Below are positions 15,808 to 23,226 of a stretch of 53,515 nt of DNA, piece by piece (the stretch's first letter is position 1; every line of letters starts with the position of its first letter). The stretch is from NCBI GenBank assembly GCA_020025755.1, contig JAHHRO010000009.1:1-53515 (forward strand), read 5' to 3'. A program made the position numbers and the translations under genes. Below the pieces are notes generated by a model that was not told where the DNA came from, did not search any database, and saw only the letters and a list, made by a program, of their open reading frames with translations. The DNA is from Butyricicoccus sp. (GTDB taxonomy: Bacteria > Bacillota > Clostridia > Oscillospirales > Butyricicoccaceae).

Positions 15808-16740
15808 ATGGCTTTTACTGCTGCTGACGTAAAGAAGCTGCGCGAGCAGACCAGCGTAGGCATGATGGAGTGCAAGAAGGCACTGACTGAGGCTGACGGT
15901 GATTTTGAGAAGGCAATCGAGCTGCTGCGCGAAAAGGGTCTGGCAAAGGCTGCTAAGAAGGCAGACCGCGTTGCTGCTGAGGGTGTTGTCTGTGCAAAGG
16001 TTTGTGACGAGTGCGGCGTAGCTGCAATCGTTGAGGTCAATGCAGAGACCGACTTCGTTGCAAAGAATGCGGATTTCCAGAACTTTGTAAACGACGTTGC
16101 AACTGTCATCATCAAGGAGAATCCGGCAGACGTTGAGGCACTGAAGGCTTGCAAGATGGGCGAGCTGACCGTTGAGACCGCTCTGCAGGAGAAGGTCCTG
16201 ACCATCGGTGAGAACATTCAGATTCGCCGTTTCGAGCGTTTCGACAACAGCACTGTAAACGTTGCATACAACCACATGGGCGGCGTGATCGGTACTCTGG
16301 TTGCGCTTCAGGTTTCCGACAACCTGAAGGACAACGCTACCGTGAAGGAGCTGGGTAAGGACATCGGTATGCAGTCTGCTGCTATGAACCCGCCTTACAT
16401 GGATAAGTCCGAGGTTGACGCTGACACGCTGGAGAAGGAGAAGGAGATCCTGCTGGCGCAGGCTCTGGAGGAGAACAAGACCGCTGCAAAGCCGAAGCCG
16501 GAGCAGATCATCCACAAGATGGTAGAAGGCCGTATCGGCAAGTACTACGAGGAGAACTGTCTCATGCAGCAGGCTTTCGTTAAGGAAAACAAGGTTTCTG
16601 TTGAGGCTCACATCGCAGCAGTTGCAAAGGAACTGGGCGGTGAGATCAAGCTGGCAAAGTGTGTTCGTTTCGAAAAGGGCGAGGGCATCGAGAAGAAGCA
16701 GGACGATTTCGCAGCAGAAGTTGCTTCTATGGCAAAGTAA
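15808..16740 (+). CDS. tsf: Translation elongation factor Ts
   Basis: Guanine-nucleotide exchange factor for EF-Tu, 310 residues. The N-terminal UBA-like domain reads LREQTSVGMMECKKAL with the hallmark TDFVAKN (about residues 80-86) that contacts EF-Tu. The core domain follows (GGVIGTLVAL and GMQSAAMNPPYM). The C-terminal end has LGGEIKLAKCVRFEKGEG. TTGGAGG stands 9 bases before ATG. The gene is about 120 bases after rpsB, separated by an attenuator-like hairpin. Confidence 0.97.
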   Translation: MAFTAADVKKLREQTSVGMMECKKALTEADGDFEKAIELLREKGLAKAAKKADRVAAEGVVCAKVCDECGVAAIVEVNAETDFVAKNADFQNFVNDVATVIIKENPADVEALKACKMGELTVETALQEKVLTIGENIQIRRFERFDNSTVNVAYNHMGGVIGTLVALQVSDNLKDNATVKELGKDIGMQSAAMNPPYMDKSEVDADTLEKEKEILLAQALEENKTAAKPKPEQIIHKMVEGRIGKYYEENCLMQQAFVKENKVSVEAHIAAVAKELGGEIKLAKCVRFEKGEGIEKKQDDFAAEVASMAK

Positions 16741-16759
16741 GATCGGATTTTCGATCATG

Positions 16760-16795
16760 AAAAAGGACAGGCTTGATTGCCTGTCCTTTTTGTAT
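16760..16795 (+). terminator. Terminator of tsf
   Basis: A perfect 13-bp stem AAAAAGGACAGGC with GCCTGTCCTTTTT on a 6-base loop. Confidence 0.95.
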
Positions 16796-16830
16796 GCTTC
16801 AAACAGCGTACACGGCTGCCGTTTGGGCAT

Positions 16831-16879
16831 AAAAAGCCGAATGACCAGATAAAACATAAAATGGATCGGATCATTCGGC
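16831..16879 (-). terminator. Terminator of the unrecognised 221-residue protein gene
   Basis: On the minus strand GCCGAATGA pairs with TCATTCGGC across a long loop, followed by TTTTTAT. Confidence 0.65.
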
Positions 16880-16890
16880 GTGTGTTTTAC

Positions 16891-17556
16891 TTATACAGAT
16901 GCGTTGAATTCGGTCACAGGGGTTTTCGTCTTTCCGGACGCCTGCTCCTTGCGTGCAGCCTCAAAGGCCTCTTTATAGATCTTATTTGCTTCCTGATCGA
17001 AGTCTCTTTCTTCCTTGGTTGGGATCTCCTTCCAGCCGCCCTTCGGGGGTGGGTTGTAGGAGAGGATCTCATTTCCCTTGTCATCGTAGATGGACATTTT
17101 GCCGCCTGCGATCGGGCTCGGGGTAAACTTTGCAGAATAGGAGGGGAAGCCGGGGATCTTATCGATGAACATCGGCTGACCGCTGGAACCGGGAGTGTTC
17201 ATGACAGTTGGATTGAACATTGTGATGAGCTGTCCACGGTCAGGAGAGATATGGTTCTGGGTCTTATATTTTTTGAGATATGCCGCATAACGGTCATCGC
17301 CCATATAATCGTTCTTCTGCGCATCCTGTTTTGCGATATCCTGAATATCTGCAAATACAGTATCTGGCAGGGAACTGTTATTTGGCTTGCCTACACCCTC
17401 GGGACGCTCGATCGTACCATTGACGGGAGGATGATCCTCGGGCTTGCTCGGCTTTGTCGGCTTTGTTGTGCTCTCGGATTCGGATACAGACGGCTCTGGA
17501 TTATATCTGCGCTTATGATATATACTTGAAAGTGCAGGGAAACCTGAAATGCTCAT
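16891..17556 (-). CDS. Unrecognised 221-residue protein
   Basis: I do not recognise this gene. It has a good start (AAGGAG 9 bases before ATG) and its own terminator, so it is likely expressed. The protein has no signal peptide or membrane segment. Residues 20-60 are a Ser/Thr/Lys/Pro-rich linker (repeats of TKPSKPE type). The middle (about 65-150) has aromatic-rich segments such as DDRYAAYLKKYK and MFIDKIPGFPSYSAKF. The end is a charged helix (about 180-215, FDQEANKIYKEAFEAARKEQ). A motif YDDKGNEIL resembles the short beta-hairpins of flagellar or surface proteins, but this is weak. It lies between tsf and a tRNA gene, transcribed alone. Confidence 0.6.
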   Translation of the reverse strand: MSISGFPALSSIYHKRRYNPEPSVSESESTTKPTKPSKPEDHPPVNGTIERPEGVGKPNNSSLPDTVFADIQDIAKQDAQKNDYMGDDRYAAYLKKYKTQNHISPDRGQLITMFNPTVMNTPGSSGQPMFIDKIPGFPSYSAKFTPSPIAGGKMSIYDDKGNEILSYNPPPKGGWKEIPTKEERDFDQEANKIYKEAFEAARKEQASGKTKTPVTEFNASV

Positions 17557-17784
17557 ACGATATGCTCCTTTACAGATGATTTTACGATACGACCCTGAAG
17601 GGGGTATACAAATGATTTGTCTAATCGAAGGGATTTCCGATCATGCAAACAACTCCTACCAATAATATCGGAATGTTTTTCTAAAACTTTAGGATACAGC
17701 GCAAAAAAGTTTTTGTCGCACAGGCTGTAGATCGAGTGGGGATCGGGCAAAGATGTATCAAATAAATGAGACTGCATAAAAACA

Positions 17785-17814
17785 AAAAGACACCTGAAAT
17801 CAGGTGTCTTTTTG
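17785..17814. terminator. Terminator after tRNA-Leu
   Basis: A perfect 14-bp inverted repeat (AAAAAGACACCTGA with TCAGGTGTCTTTTT) just past the 3' end of the tRNA on the minus strand; T runs on both strands. Confidence 0.9.
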
Positions 17815-17820
17815 ATGAGC

Positions 17821-17905
17821 TGGTGCCGATGGCCGGACTCGAACCGGCACGGGTTGCCCCGCCGCATTTTGAGTGCGGTACGTCTACCAATTCCATCACA
17901 TCGGC
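17821..17905 (-). tRNA. tRNA-Leu(CAA)
   Basis: An 85-base class II tRNA on the minus strand. The acceptor stem GCCGATG pairs with CATCGGC, followed by A and an encoded CCA. The anticodon arm is CCGCA-CTCAAAA-TGCGG, giving anticodon CAA for UUG. It has a long variable arm (CGGGGCAACCCG) and T-loop GTTCGAGTC. A promoter with -35 TTGCAT and -10 TATACT at 17-base spacing lies just upstream (17915-17943). Confidence 0.96.
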
Positions 17906-17914
17906 GTCTTAATC

Positions 17915-17943
17915 AGTATAGCAGAGGAGTACTCAAAATGCAA
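17915..17943 (-). promoter_or_regulatory. Promoter of tRNA-Leu
   Basis: Minus-strand -35 TTGCAT and -10 TATACT with 17-base spacing, ending ten bases before the mature 5' end of the tRNA. Confidence 0.65.
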
Positions 17944-18102
17944 GATATTTTTTAATAAAAATGCGAAATTCATCATCAGCACCGCAATCGGTTTCCATGC
18001 ATTGTCAGGTGGAACGCTTGACAGAATCCCTGTGATATGTGAGAATGAGATAATAGGGTATATATGCCCGATCAATAGAGATTCTATAAGAGGACGATAT
18101 AT

Positions 18103-18738
18103 ATGACAAAACAAGAACGTGTGCTGGAGATCATCGAGCGGTTAAAGAGAGAATATCCGGATGCGACATGTACGCTGGATTATAATGAAGCGTGGAAGCT
18201 GCTCGTCAGCCTGCGTCTGGCAGCACAGTGTACAGACGCACGAGTGAATATAGTGGTTGAGAAGCTATACGAAAAATTTCCTGATGTAGGATCGCTTGCG
18301 GCGGCTGATGTGGATGAGATCGAAAAGATCGTACATCCCTGCGGTTTGGGACCAAGCAAGGCGCGTGATATCAGCGCGTGTATGAAGATGCTGCGTGACG
18401 AATACAATGGAGGGATTCCAGAGACCTTTGAGGAATTGCTTCGCCTGCCCGGCGTGGGCAGAAAAAGCGCGAACCTTGTAATGGGAGATGTGTTCGGCAA
18501 GCCTGCCATTGTCACCGATACCCATTGTATCCGTCTCGTCAATCGCATGGGTCTGGTCGATGGGATCAAGGAACCCAAAAAGGTGGAGATGGAGCTTTGG
18601 AAGATCGTTCCGCCAGAGGAGGGCAGCGATTTCTGTCACCGCTTGGTATTTCATGGACGTGATGTATGCAGTGCGCGTAAAAAGCCGGACTGTGAAATGT
18701 GCTGTGTGCGCGATCTGTGTCCGCAGATTGGCGTATAA
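18103..18738 (+). CDS. nth: Endonuclease III
   Basis: DNA glycosylase/AP lyase for oxidised pyrimidines in base-excision repair. The 211-residue length is typical. The helix-hairpin-helix LPGVGRKSANL (about 115-125) contains catalytic Lys121, and catalytic Asp139 is in VTDTH. Four cysteines for the [4Fe-4S] cluster are at 189, 197, 200 and 206, with one residue more in the first gap than in E. coli Nth. The start has a modest GAGGACG site. It lies just upstream of the hydrolase/acyltransferase operon; 40 bases separate them, so some co-transcription is possible. Confidence 0.95.
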   Translation: MTKQERVLEIIERLKREYPDATCTLDYNEAWKLLVSLRLAAQCTDARVNIVVEKLYEKFPDVGSLAAADVDEIEKIVHPCGLGPSKARDISACMKMLRDEYNGGIPETFEELLRLPGVGRKSANLVMGDVFGKPAIVTDTHCIRLVNRMGLVDGIKEPKKVEMELWKIVPPEEGSDFCHRLVFHGRDVCSARKKPDCEMCCVRDLCPQIGV

Positions 18739-18782
18739 CGGATCTGTCGATCTCACATACAACAGAAAGAGAGGGGATGTAC

Positions 18783-19817
18783 TTGGCGATCAATAAACAC
18801 ATGCGTGCAGCACTTCGGGTGCTCTCCTATCCGGCGGCTGTGGAACTGGATAAAGTCTATAAGGTGGAACGTGCCATCTATCAGTTGAAGGCACCGCCCT
18901 TGTCTGCATTGTATCGGCACTGGGATCATAAGATCGAATCCGTGGATGGCACCCCGATCCGTGTGCGGATCTATACGCCCAAGCAGCAGACCGATAACCG
19001 TTTGCTGCTGTTCTTCCATGGCGGCGGCTGGGTGTTGGAAAATGTGGATACCTACAATCAGGTGTGCAAGGGACTGGCGAAGGCAACCGGCTGCCGTGTG
19101 GCTTCGGTCGAGTATCGGCGTGCGCCGGAGCATCCGTTCCCGATGGGGCTGGAGGACTGTTATGCCGCTGCCAAGGCGATCTATGCGGCAGGCGCACAAC
19201 TGGGTACGCATGGAGCAGAGGATATCATACTCATTGGAGACAGTGCAGGCGCAAATCTTGCGGCATCGGTGTCGCTTTTAGCGCGCGACCGAGGGGAATT
19301 CACGGTCAGACAGCAGATCCTCATTTATCCGGCAACAGCGGCAGATCATTCGGAGGCATCCCCATTCCCGTCTGTACGGGAGAATGGGGAGGGCTATCTG
19401 CTGACCTCCTTTCGCGTGGAGCAGTTCATGCGTCTTTATGCAGGAATGGACGATTCTGCCTATCAGAACCCATATTTTGCGCCGCTTTTGATGAAAGATC
19501 TGAGCAGACAGCCGCGCACGCTGCTCATTACAGCACAATATGATCCGCTGCGCGATGAAGGGGAAGCGTATGCAAAGGCACTTGCGGATGCAGGGAATGC
19601 GGTACGCTGTGTGCGGATGGCAGATGCATTGCATGGCTTTCTTTCGCTGCCGTCCCGTTTTGTGCATGTAAAGCGTACACATGCACTGATTCGAGAATTT
19701 TTGGGAGATGAAATGAGATGCGCAGACAGCAAAAACCAGAATGGTACCGCCTCGACAACGCGGCGAAAATTTTCCCACCGACGGTTCACGGGCCGGATAC
19801 CGCAGTCTTTCGACTGA
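18783..19817 (+). CDS. Alpha/beta hydrolase (HSL/GDXG type) with C-terminal extension
   Basis: A 344-residue serine hydrolase of the hormone-sensitive-lipase type. It shows the oxyanion motif HGGGW, nucleophile elbow GDSAGAN, Asp in AQYDPL and His in ALHGF, so the catalytic triad is complete. The TTG start is preferred because GAGAGG lies 8 bases upstream; the ATG six bases earlier directly abuts that site. It is the first gene of a three-gene operon with a condensation-fold acyltransferase and a membrane protein. Oddly, the last 33 residues overlap the next gene by 100 bases and are basic and low complexity, unlike a hydrolase C-terminus. The domain normally ends near REFLGDE, so a stop codon seems to have been lost. 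Substrate unknown. Confidence 0.85.
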   Translation: MAINKHMRAALRVLSYPAAVELDKVYKVERAIYQLKAPPLSALYRHWDHKIESVDGTPIRVRIYTPKQQTDNRLLLFFHGGGWVLENVDTYNQVCKGLAKATGCRVASVEYRRAPEHPFPMGLEDCYAAAKAIYAAGAQLGTHGAEDIILIGDSAGANLAASVSLLARDRGEFTVRQQILIYPATAADHSEASPFPSVRENGEGYLLTSFRVEQFMRLYAGMDDSAYQNPYFAPLLMKDLSRQPRTLLITAQYDPLRDEGEAYAKALADAGNAVRCVRMADALHGFLSLPSRFVHVKRTHALIREFLGDEMRCADSKNQNGTASTTRRKFSHRRFTGRIPQSFD

Positions 19818-20971
19818 CCTGCGAATTCAATGAACCGGTAAATCCTGAGATCTTGCAGCGTGCGCTCGATCGTATGGTGACACAGTATCCCAATCTGTCC
19901 ACAGTGCTCAGACGCGGTGTGTTCTGGTACTATTTAGAGCACACCAATCGCCGCGCAAGGGTCGTGCCTGAGCATACGCCACCCTGTGCACAACTCTATC
20001 AGGACAGCCGCTCCTCCTTGTTTGAGGTCAGCTATTGGAACAATAAGATCAATTTCGATGTGTTCCATGTGGTTGCAGATGGGGCAGGGGCGATCGAGAT
20101 GCTGCAAACACTTGTCACGGAGTATGTCGCACAGGCACACAAGCTGGGCATCGAACGAAAACCCAAGGCAGCACTGGATGAACGTATGGAGGATGGATTC
20201 CAAAAATATTATAAAACAGAGAGCAGCAGCACGGGAACGGCGCAGAAGATGCACGCCTATCGCTTGCCGCATCGGGGGAAAGAGCTGTTTGTTTTCGAAG
20301 GTGTGTGCGAGGTAAAGGATGTGCTGTTGGTCGCGCACGAGTATGAAACCACACTGACGGTCTATCTGGCAGCGGTACTATTTCAGGCGATCTATGGCGG
20401 CATGTATGTGCGTGATCGGAAAAAGCCGGTCGTTGTGACCGTCCCTGTAGATTTGCGCAGTTATTTTCCATCGCATACAGCGAGAAATTTTTTCAGCATC
20501 ATTCGCGCGTCCTATGATTTTTCCGAGCGGACCGGTTCGTTTGCAGATATCATCGAGCAGACTGCCGCCGTCTTTCAGCGAGAACTGACCGCTGAGAACC
20601 TTGCGGCACGGCTCAATTCTCTGGCAGCACTGGAGCATAATTTCTTACTGCGTCCCATCCCGCTGTTCCTCAAATATCCCGCGCTCTTTATTTCGGGGAA
20701 ACTCTCCGATTTTGGAGAAACTGCTGTGCTTTCCAACATTGGTCGCTTTCAACTTCCAGAGGAGGTACAACCCTATGTCAAGGGCTTTGGCGTGTTCGTT
20801 GGAACGGATGCCTTGCAGCTGTGCACATGCAGTTACAATGGCAAACTGCATCTGGGCTTTACCACAACGATGCGTGATCCGGCTGTGATCCGCCGCTTCT
20901 GCAATCGACTGACAGCGGATGGTATCCAGATGGAGATCCGAAGCAATACAATGTATGGGGAGGAGAGTTGA
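19718..20971 (+). CDS. Alcohol acetyltransferase/condensation-fold acyltransferase
   Basis: A 417-residue protein resembling the alcohol acetyltransferase (AATase) and condensation-domain superfamily. The active-site motif appears as HVVADG (residues about 111-116, the HxxxDG pattern) after VSYWNNKINFDVF, and a second core strand reads VVTVPVDLRSYFPSHTARNFF, which fits the DFGWG-side structural motif region. It probably transfers an acyl group to a hydroxyl or amine; donor and acceptor are unknown. GGGAG lies 10 bases before ATG, inside the hydrolase gene. The next gene begins at the following base after the stop, so the three are tightly coupled. Confidence 0.75.
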   Translation: MRRQQKPEWYRLDNAAKIFPPTVHGPDTAVFRLTCEFNEPVNPEILQRALDRMVTQYPNLSTVLRRGVFWYYLEHTNRRARVVPEHTPPCAQLYQDSRSSLFEVSYWNNKINFDVFHVVADGAGAIEMLQTLVTEYVAQAHKLGIERKPKAALDERMEDGFQKYYKTESSSTGTAQKMHAYRLPHRGKELFVFEGVCEVKDVLLVAHEYETTLTVYLAAVLFQAIYGGMYVRDRKKPVVVTVPVDLRSYFPSHTARNFFSIIRASYDFSERTGSFADIIEQTAAVFQRELTAENLAARLNSLAALEHNFLLRPIPLFLKYPALFISGKLSDFGETAVLSNIGRFQLPEEVQPYVKGFGVFVGTDALQLCTCSYNGKLHLGFTTTMRDPAVIRRFCNRLTADGIQMEIRSNTMYGEES

Positions 20972-21640
20972 ATGCAGTATTGTCCATTGTGTCAGGTCAA
21001 GGTGGCAGGAAGCAAGCGGTGCTGTCCGCTCTGTGAGGGCGAGCTGATTGGAACACCGGAGCCGGAAACCGAGGTGTTTCCGCGTGTGATCCCACCGCAC
21101 AAGCTGGCACGCATTGCGCGGCGCATGATCACGCTTTGCCTGCTGATCGTTGTGCTGTGCTGTGTGCAGGTGGAGAGCGTATGGCATCCGAGCAGCAACT
21201 GGCCGCTCATTGTGATTGCGGCGGTCGCCTGTTTGTGGCTGTCCGTTATGCTTGGCATTTCCAGAAGGCGTCTGCTGATGCAGAACATTACCTGGCAGGC
21301 GATCCTGTTTTCCACATTTTCGGTGCTGTGGGATTATGGCACAGGGTGGCGCGGCTGGTCGATCGAATGGGTCATTCCGATCCTGTGCATCTCAGCACTT
21401 GGTGCACTTTTGCTGCTCAAGCTGATCCTGCGTGTGCCGATGGTGGATGCCGTGGCGTGGCTTGGCACGCTTTCTGTGCTTGGTTGGATCGTTCCGCTGT
21501 TGCTGCTGTTGTTCCGCGACCTGCGCGTAGTGCTTCCAAGTATGATCTGCTCGGGGCTGTCCTTTATCATGGTCGTGGTGCTGGTCATCTTTTTTCATCG
21601 GTATATGCAGGAGGAAGCCGCACGCAGGTTCCATCTGTAA
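20972..21640 (+). CDS. DUF6320-like membrane protein with N-terminal zinc ribbon
   Basis: A 222-residue protein. The first 30 residues hold two CxxC knuckles (CPLC, residues 4-7, and CPLC, 18-21), a probable zinc ribbon. Six transmembrane segments follow (starting near residues 50, 75, 105, 130, 160 and 185). It resembles the uncharacterised DUF6320 family, which I recall near such hydrolase/acyltransferase pairs. GGGGAGGAG precedes the ATG, which directly follows the acyltransferase stop. The combination suggests membrane-associated acyl or ester modification; this is inference. Confidence 0.7.
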   Translation: MQYCPLCQVKVAGSKRCCPLCEGELIGTPEPETEVFPRVIPPHKLARIARRMITLCLLIVVLCCVQVESVWHPSSNWPLIVIAAVACLWLSVMLGISRRRLLMQNITWQAILFSTFSVLWDYGTGWRGWSIEWVIPILCISALGALLLLKLILRVPMVDAVAWLGTLSVLGWIVPLLLLLFRDLRVVLPSMICSGLSFIMVVVLVIFFHRYMQEEAARRFHL

Positions 21641-21682
21641 ACCAAAAGAGGCATATCCATTGGATATGCCTCTTTTGGTTTA
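21638..21682. terminator. Bidirectional terminator containing both convergent stop codons
   Basis: A perfect 21-bp inverted repeat around an ATT loop. The base of the stem is formed by the TAA of the DUF6320-like gene and the TAA of the converging Crp/Fnr gene. Confidence 0.95.
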
Positions 21683-22354
21683 CACTTCGGCTTCGGACAG
21701 CTCTCGATAGAGCATCCCCTTATCTAAAATGCGGATGCCGCCGCGTGAGACCTCGATACTGCCGGACTTGGAAAGCTGCTTGAGGATGCGGCTTACGGCT
21801 TCCCGTGCAGAGCCGATGGCGCGTGCCAGCTGCTCCTGTGTTAAAGAAAGGGTACTGTTGCCGCTGCTTGCCGATTCATCAATGAGGAACGCGGCAACAC
21901 GCTGGCGCAGGGTCAGGAAGAACATACGCTCGACTGCCTGAATGAGATCGGACAGGCGTTCCGTGCTGCTGCGGTAGACAAAGTTTTCCACATACAGGTT
22001 TTCATCCACAAGCTGTGCAAAGGTTGCGGCAGGGATGATCAAGAGATCGCAGTCGGTCTCGGCATCGATCTGCACATCGAATGTCATGGCAGAGAGCACG
22101 CAGGAGGCAGAGAGCACACAGGTCTCTCCGGCACGCAGACGATAGATCGTCGCTTCACGGCCGTCTGCACTCAGCAAATATACGCGCAGGATACCCTGCA
22201 CGACAAACAGGGGACCGATACAACTGCAATTTCCTGTTTTGACGGCTTCGCCGGCGGAAAAATGGGCAGTATGTGCATGCGCAAGCACGAGCTGCTTTTG
22301 TGCCTCGGACAGATGGGGCCAAAATGATTGTGATTCTAATAATGTGGTATCCAA
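21680..22354 (-). CDS. Crp/Fnr family transcriptional regulator
   Basis: A 224-residue regulator with an N-terminal cyclic-nucleotide-binding-type beta barrel (about 20-120; GILRVYLLSADGREATIYRLRAGE) and a C-terminal winged helix (about 150-220). The recognition helix region reads LTQEQLARAIGSAREAVSRILKQL, as in Fnr-type proteins. There is no N-terminal cysteine cluster for an Fe-S centre, though Cys43, Cys45 and cysteines near the barrel exist; the effector is unknown. The start is TTG with AGGTGG 5 bases upstream. The target may be the neighbouring operons, but no operator was identified. Confidence 0.9.
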   Translation of the reverse strand: MDTTLLESQSFWPHLSEAQKQLVLAHAHTAHFSAGEAVKTGNCSCIGPLFVVQGILRVYLLSADGREATIYRLRAGETCVLSASCVLSAMTFDVQIDAETDCDLLIIPAATFAQLVDENLYVENFVYRSSTERLSDLIQAVERMFFLTLRQRVAAFLIDESASSGNSTLSLTQEQLARAIGSAREAVSRILKQLSKSGSIEVSRGGIRILDKGMLYRELSEAEV

Positions 22355-22388
22355 AAAGCCACCTGCTTTCTATGAACTGGATATTGGC

Positions 22389-22859
22389 TTATTTTGTTTG
22401 GGGTTCCGGCTGAAAGGAGACGATATAGCAATCTGGATCATTGGGTGCGCCGAACAGTGCCTCGATAGAAGCGGAGACCGATGCCCAATCTCCACCGCCG
22501 CGGTCACAGCCGATCTTTTCCGGAAAGCCGACCGAATAATGCTGCTGCACAGCGAAGGCCTTGACAGACTCCATTGCCCGATACAGTGCCTGCTCATCCG
22601 TATGTTTGCCGGTGCCAAAGCTGTCCTGCCCAAACAGGTTTGCAAGGATCGTGCCATCCGGTGCTTCATAAAATTGCACGCGCCCAAGGTTTTCGCGTCC
22701 GGATTGCGTACAAAGCATCTGATATTCTGCAAACATATCGGGATATCGCTGTTTGGCTTCCCGTGCAATGCCCGATCCCATGACCCCACGACAGTTGACC
22801 TGATGACAGCGGATTTTTGCTGGAGAAGTGAATAGATTTCCGGAAAGATGGTAAATCAT
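22389..22859 (-). CDS. Macro-domain protein (ADP-ribose-binding)
   Basis: A single macro domain of 156 residues: MIYHLSGNLFTS, QVNCRGVMGSGIA (the ADP-ribose-binding loop with the conserved Asn) and a later GFPEKIGCDRGGGDWASV segment that lines the phosphate site. It resembles the Poa1p/TARG1-type hydrolases, which remove ADP-ribose 1''-phosphate or ADP-ribosyl esters. The family includes DarG antitoxins, but no DarT toxin gene lies next to it. The start is ATG after GAAAGGA; a longer frame upstream lacks a ribosome site. It has its own promoter. Confidence 0.85.
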   Translation of the reverse strand: MIYHLSGNLFTSPAKIRCHQVNCRGVMGSGIAREAKQRYPDMFAEYQMLCTQSGRENLGRVQFYEAPDGTILANLFGQDSFGTGKHTDEQALYRAMESVKAFAVQQHYSVGFPEKIGCDRGGGDWASVSASIEALFGAPNDPDCYIVSFQPEPQTK

Positions 22860-22949
22860 AGAGTTTCCTTTCTGCTTTCGGCATTCCATTGAAAATGGAC
22901 GCACTTGCCATCTCTCAGTGGGATGCGTCGTGAAATGTGATCTGTCACC

Positions 22950-22978
22950 ATTGTACACACATCTTGCGTATTTTGCAA
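22950..22978 (-). promoter_or_regulatory. Promoter of the macro-domain gene
   Basis: Minus-strand -35 TTGCAA and -10 TACAAT, 17 bases apart, about 90 bases before the start codon. Confidence 0.55.
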
Positions 22979-22992
22979 GGACGCAAATCACC

Positions 22993-23113
22993 TTGTTTTT
23001 GTCAATACAACAAGATTTTATGTATTACCAAACAAATTTTTGTTTGGTTTATTTTGCGAAGGGGCATTTTCTTGAAAGGGGAAATGCGGTATAATAACCA
23101 CAAGTGGTCGTTA
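22993..23113. promoter_or_regulatory. Inverted repeats and -10 box upstream of ddh
   Basis: Three palindromes occur in the gap before ddh: CTTGTT with AACAAG (from 22992), perfect CCAAACAA-ATTT-TTGTTTGG (23028-23047), and ATAACCAC with GTGGTCGTTAT (about 23093-23113). A TATAAT box lies at 23090-23095 with no good -35. They could be operators. No gene is seen in the 22860-23226 gap. Confidence 0.4.
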
Positions 23114-23226
23114 TGCTTTGCATACACAGACCGCAGAAGAATTGGAATTTAATTTTGTATACGTTTGGCAGCCGATCGCCGAAATGCAGTCGGTTACGAT
23201 CCACACAGAAAGTGAGAGGAGAATAT

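Noticed and set aside
17553..17867. A 104-codon minus-strand frame downstream of the tRNA
   Set aside because: It begins inside tRNA-Leu and runs through a terminator, so it is not a gene.
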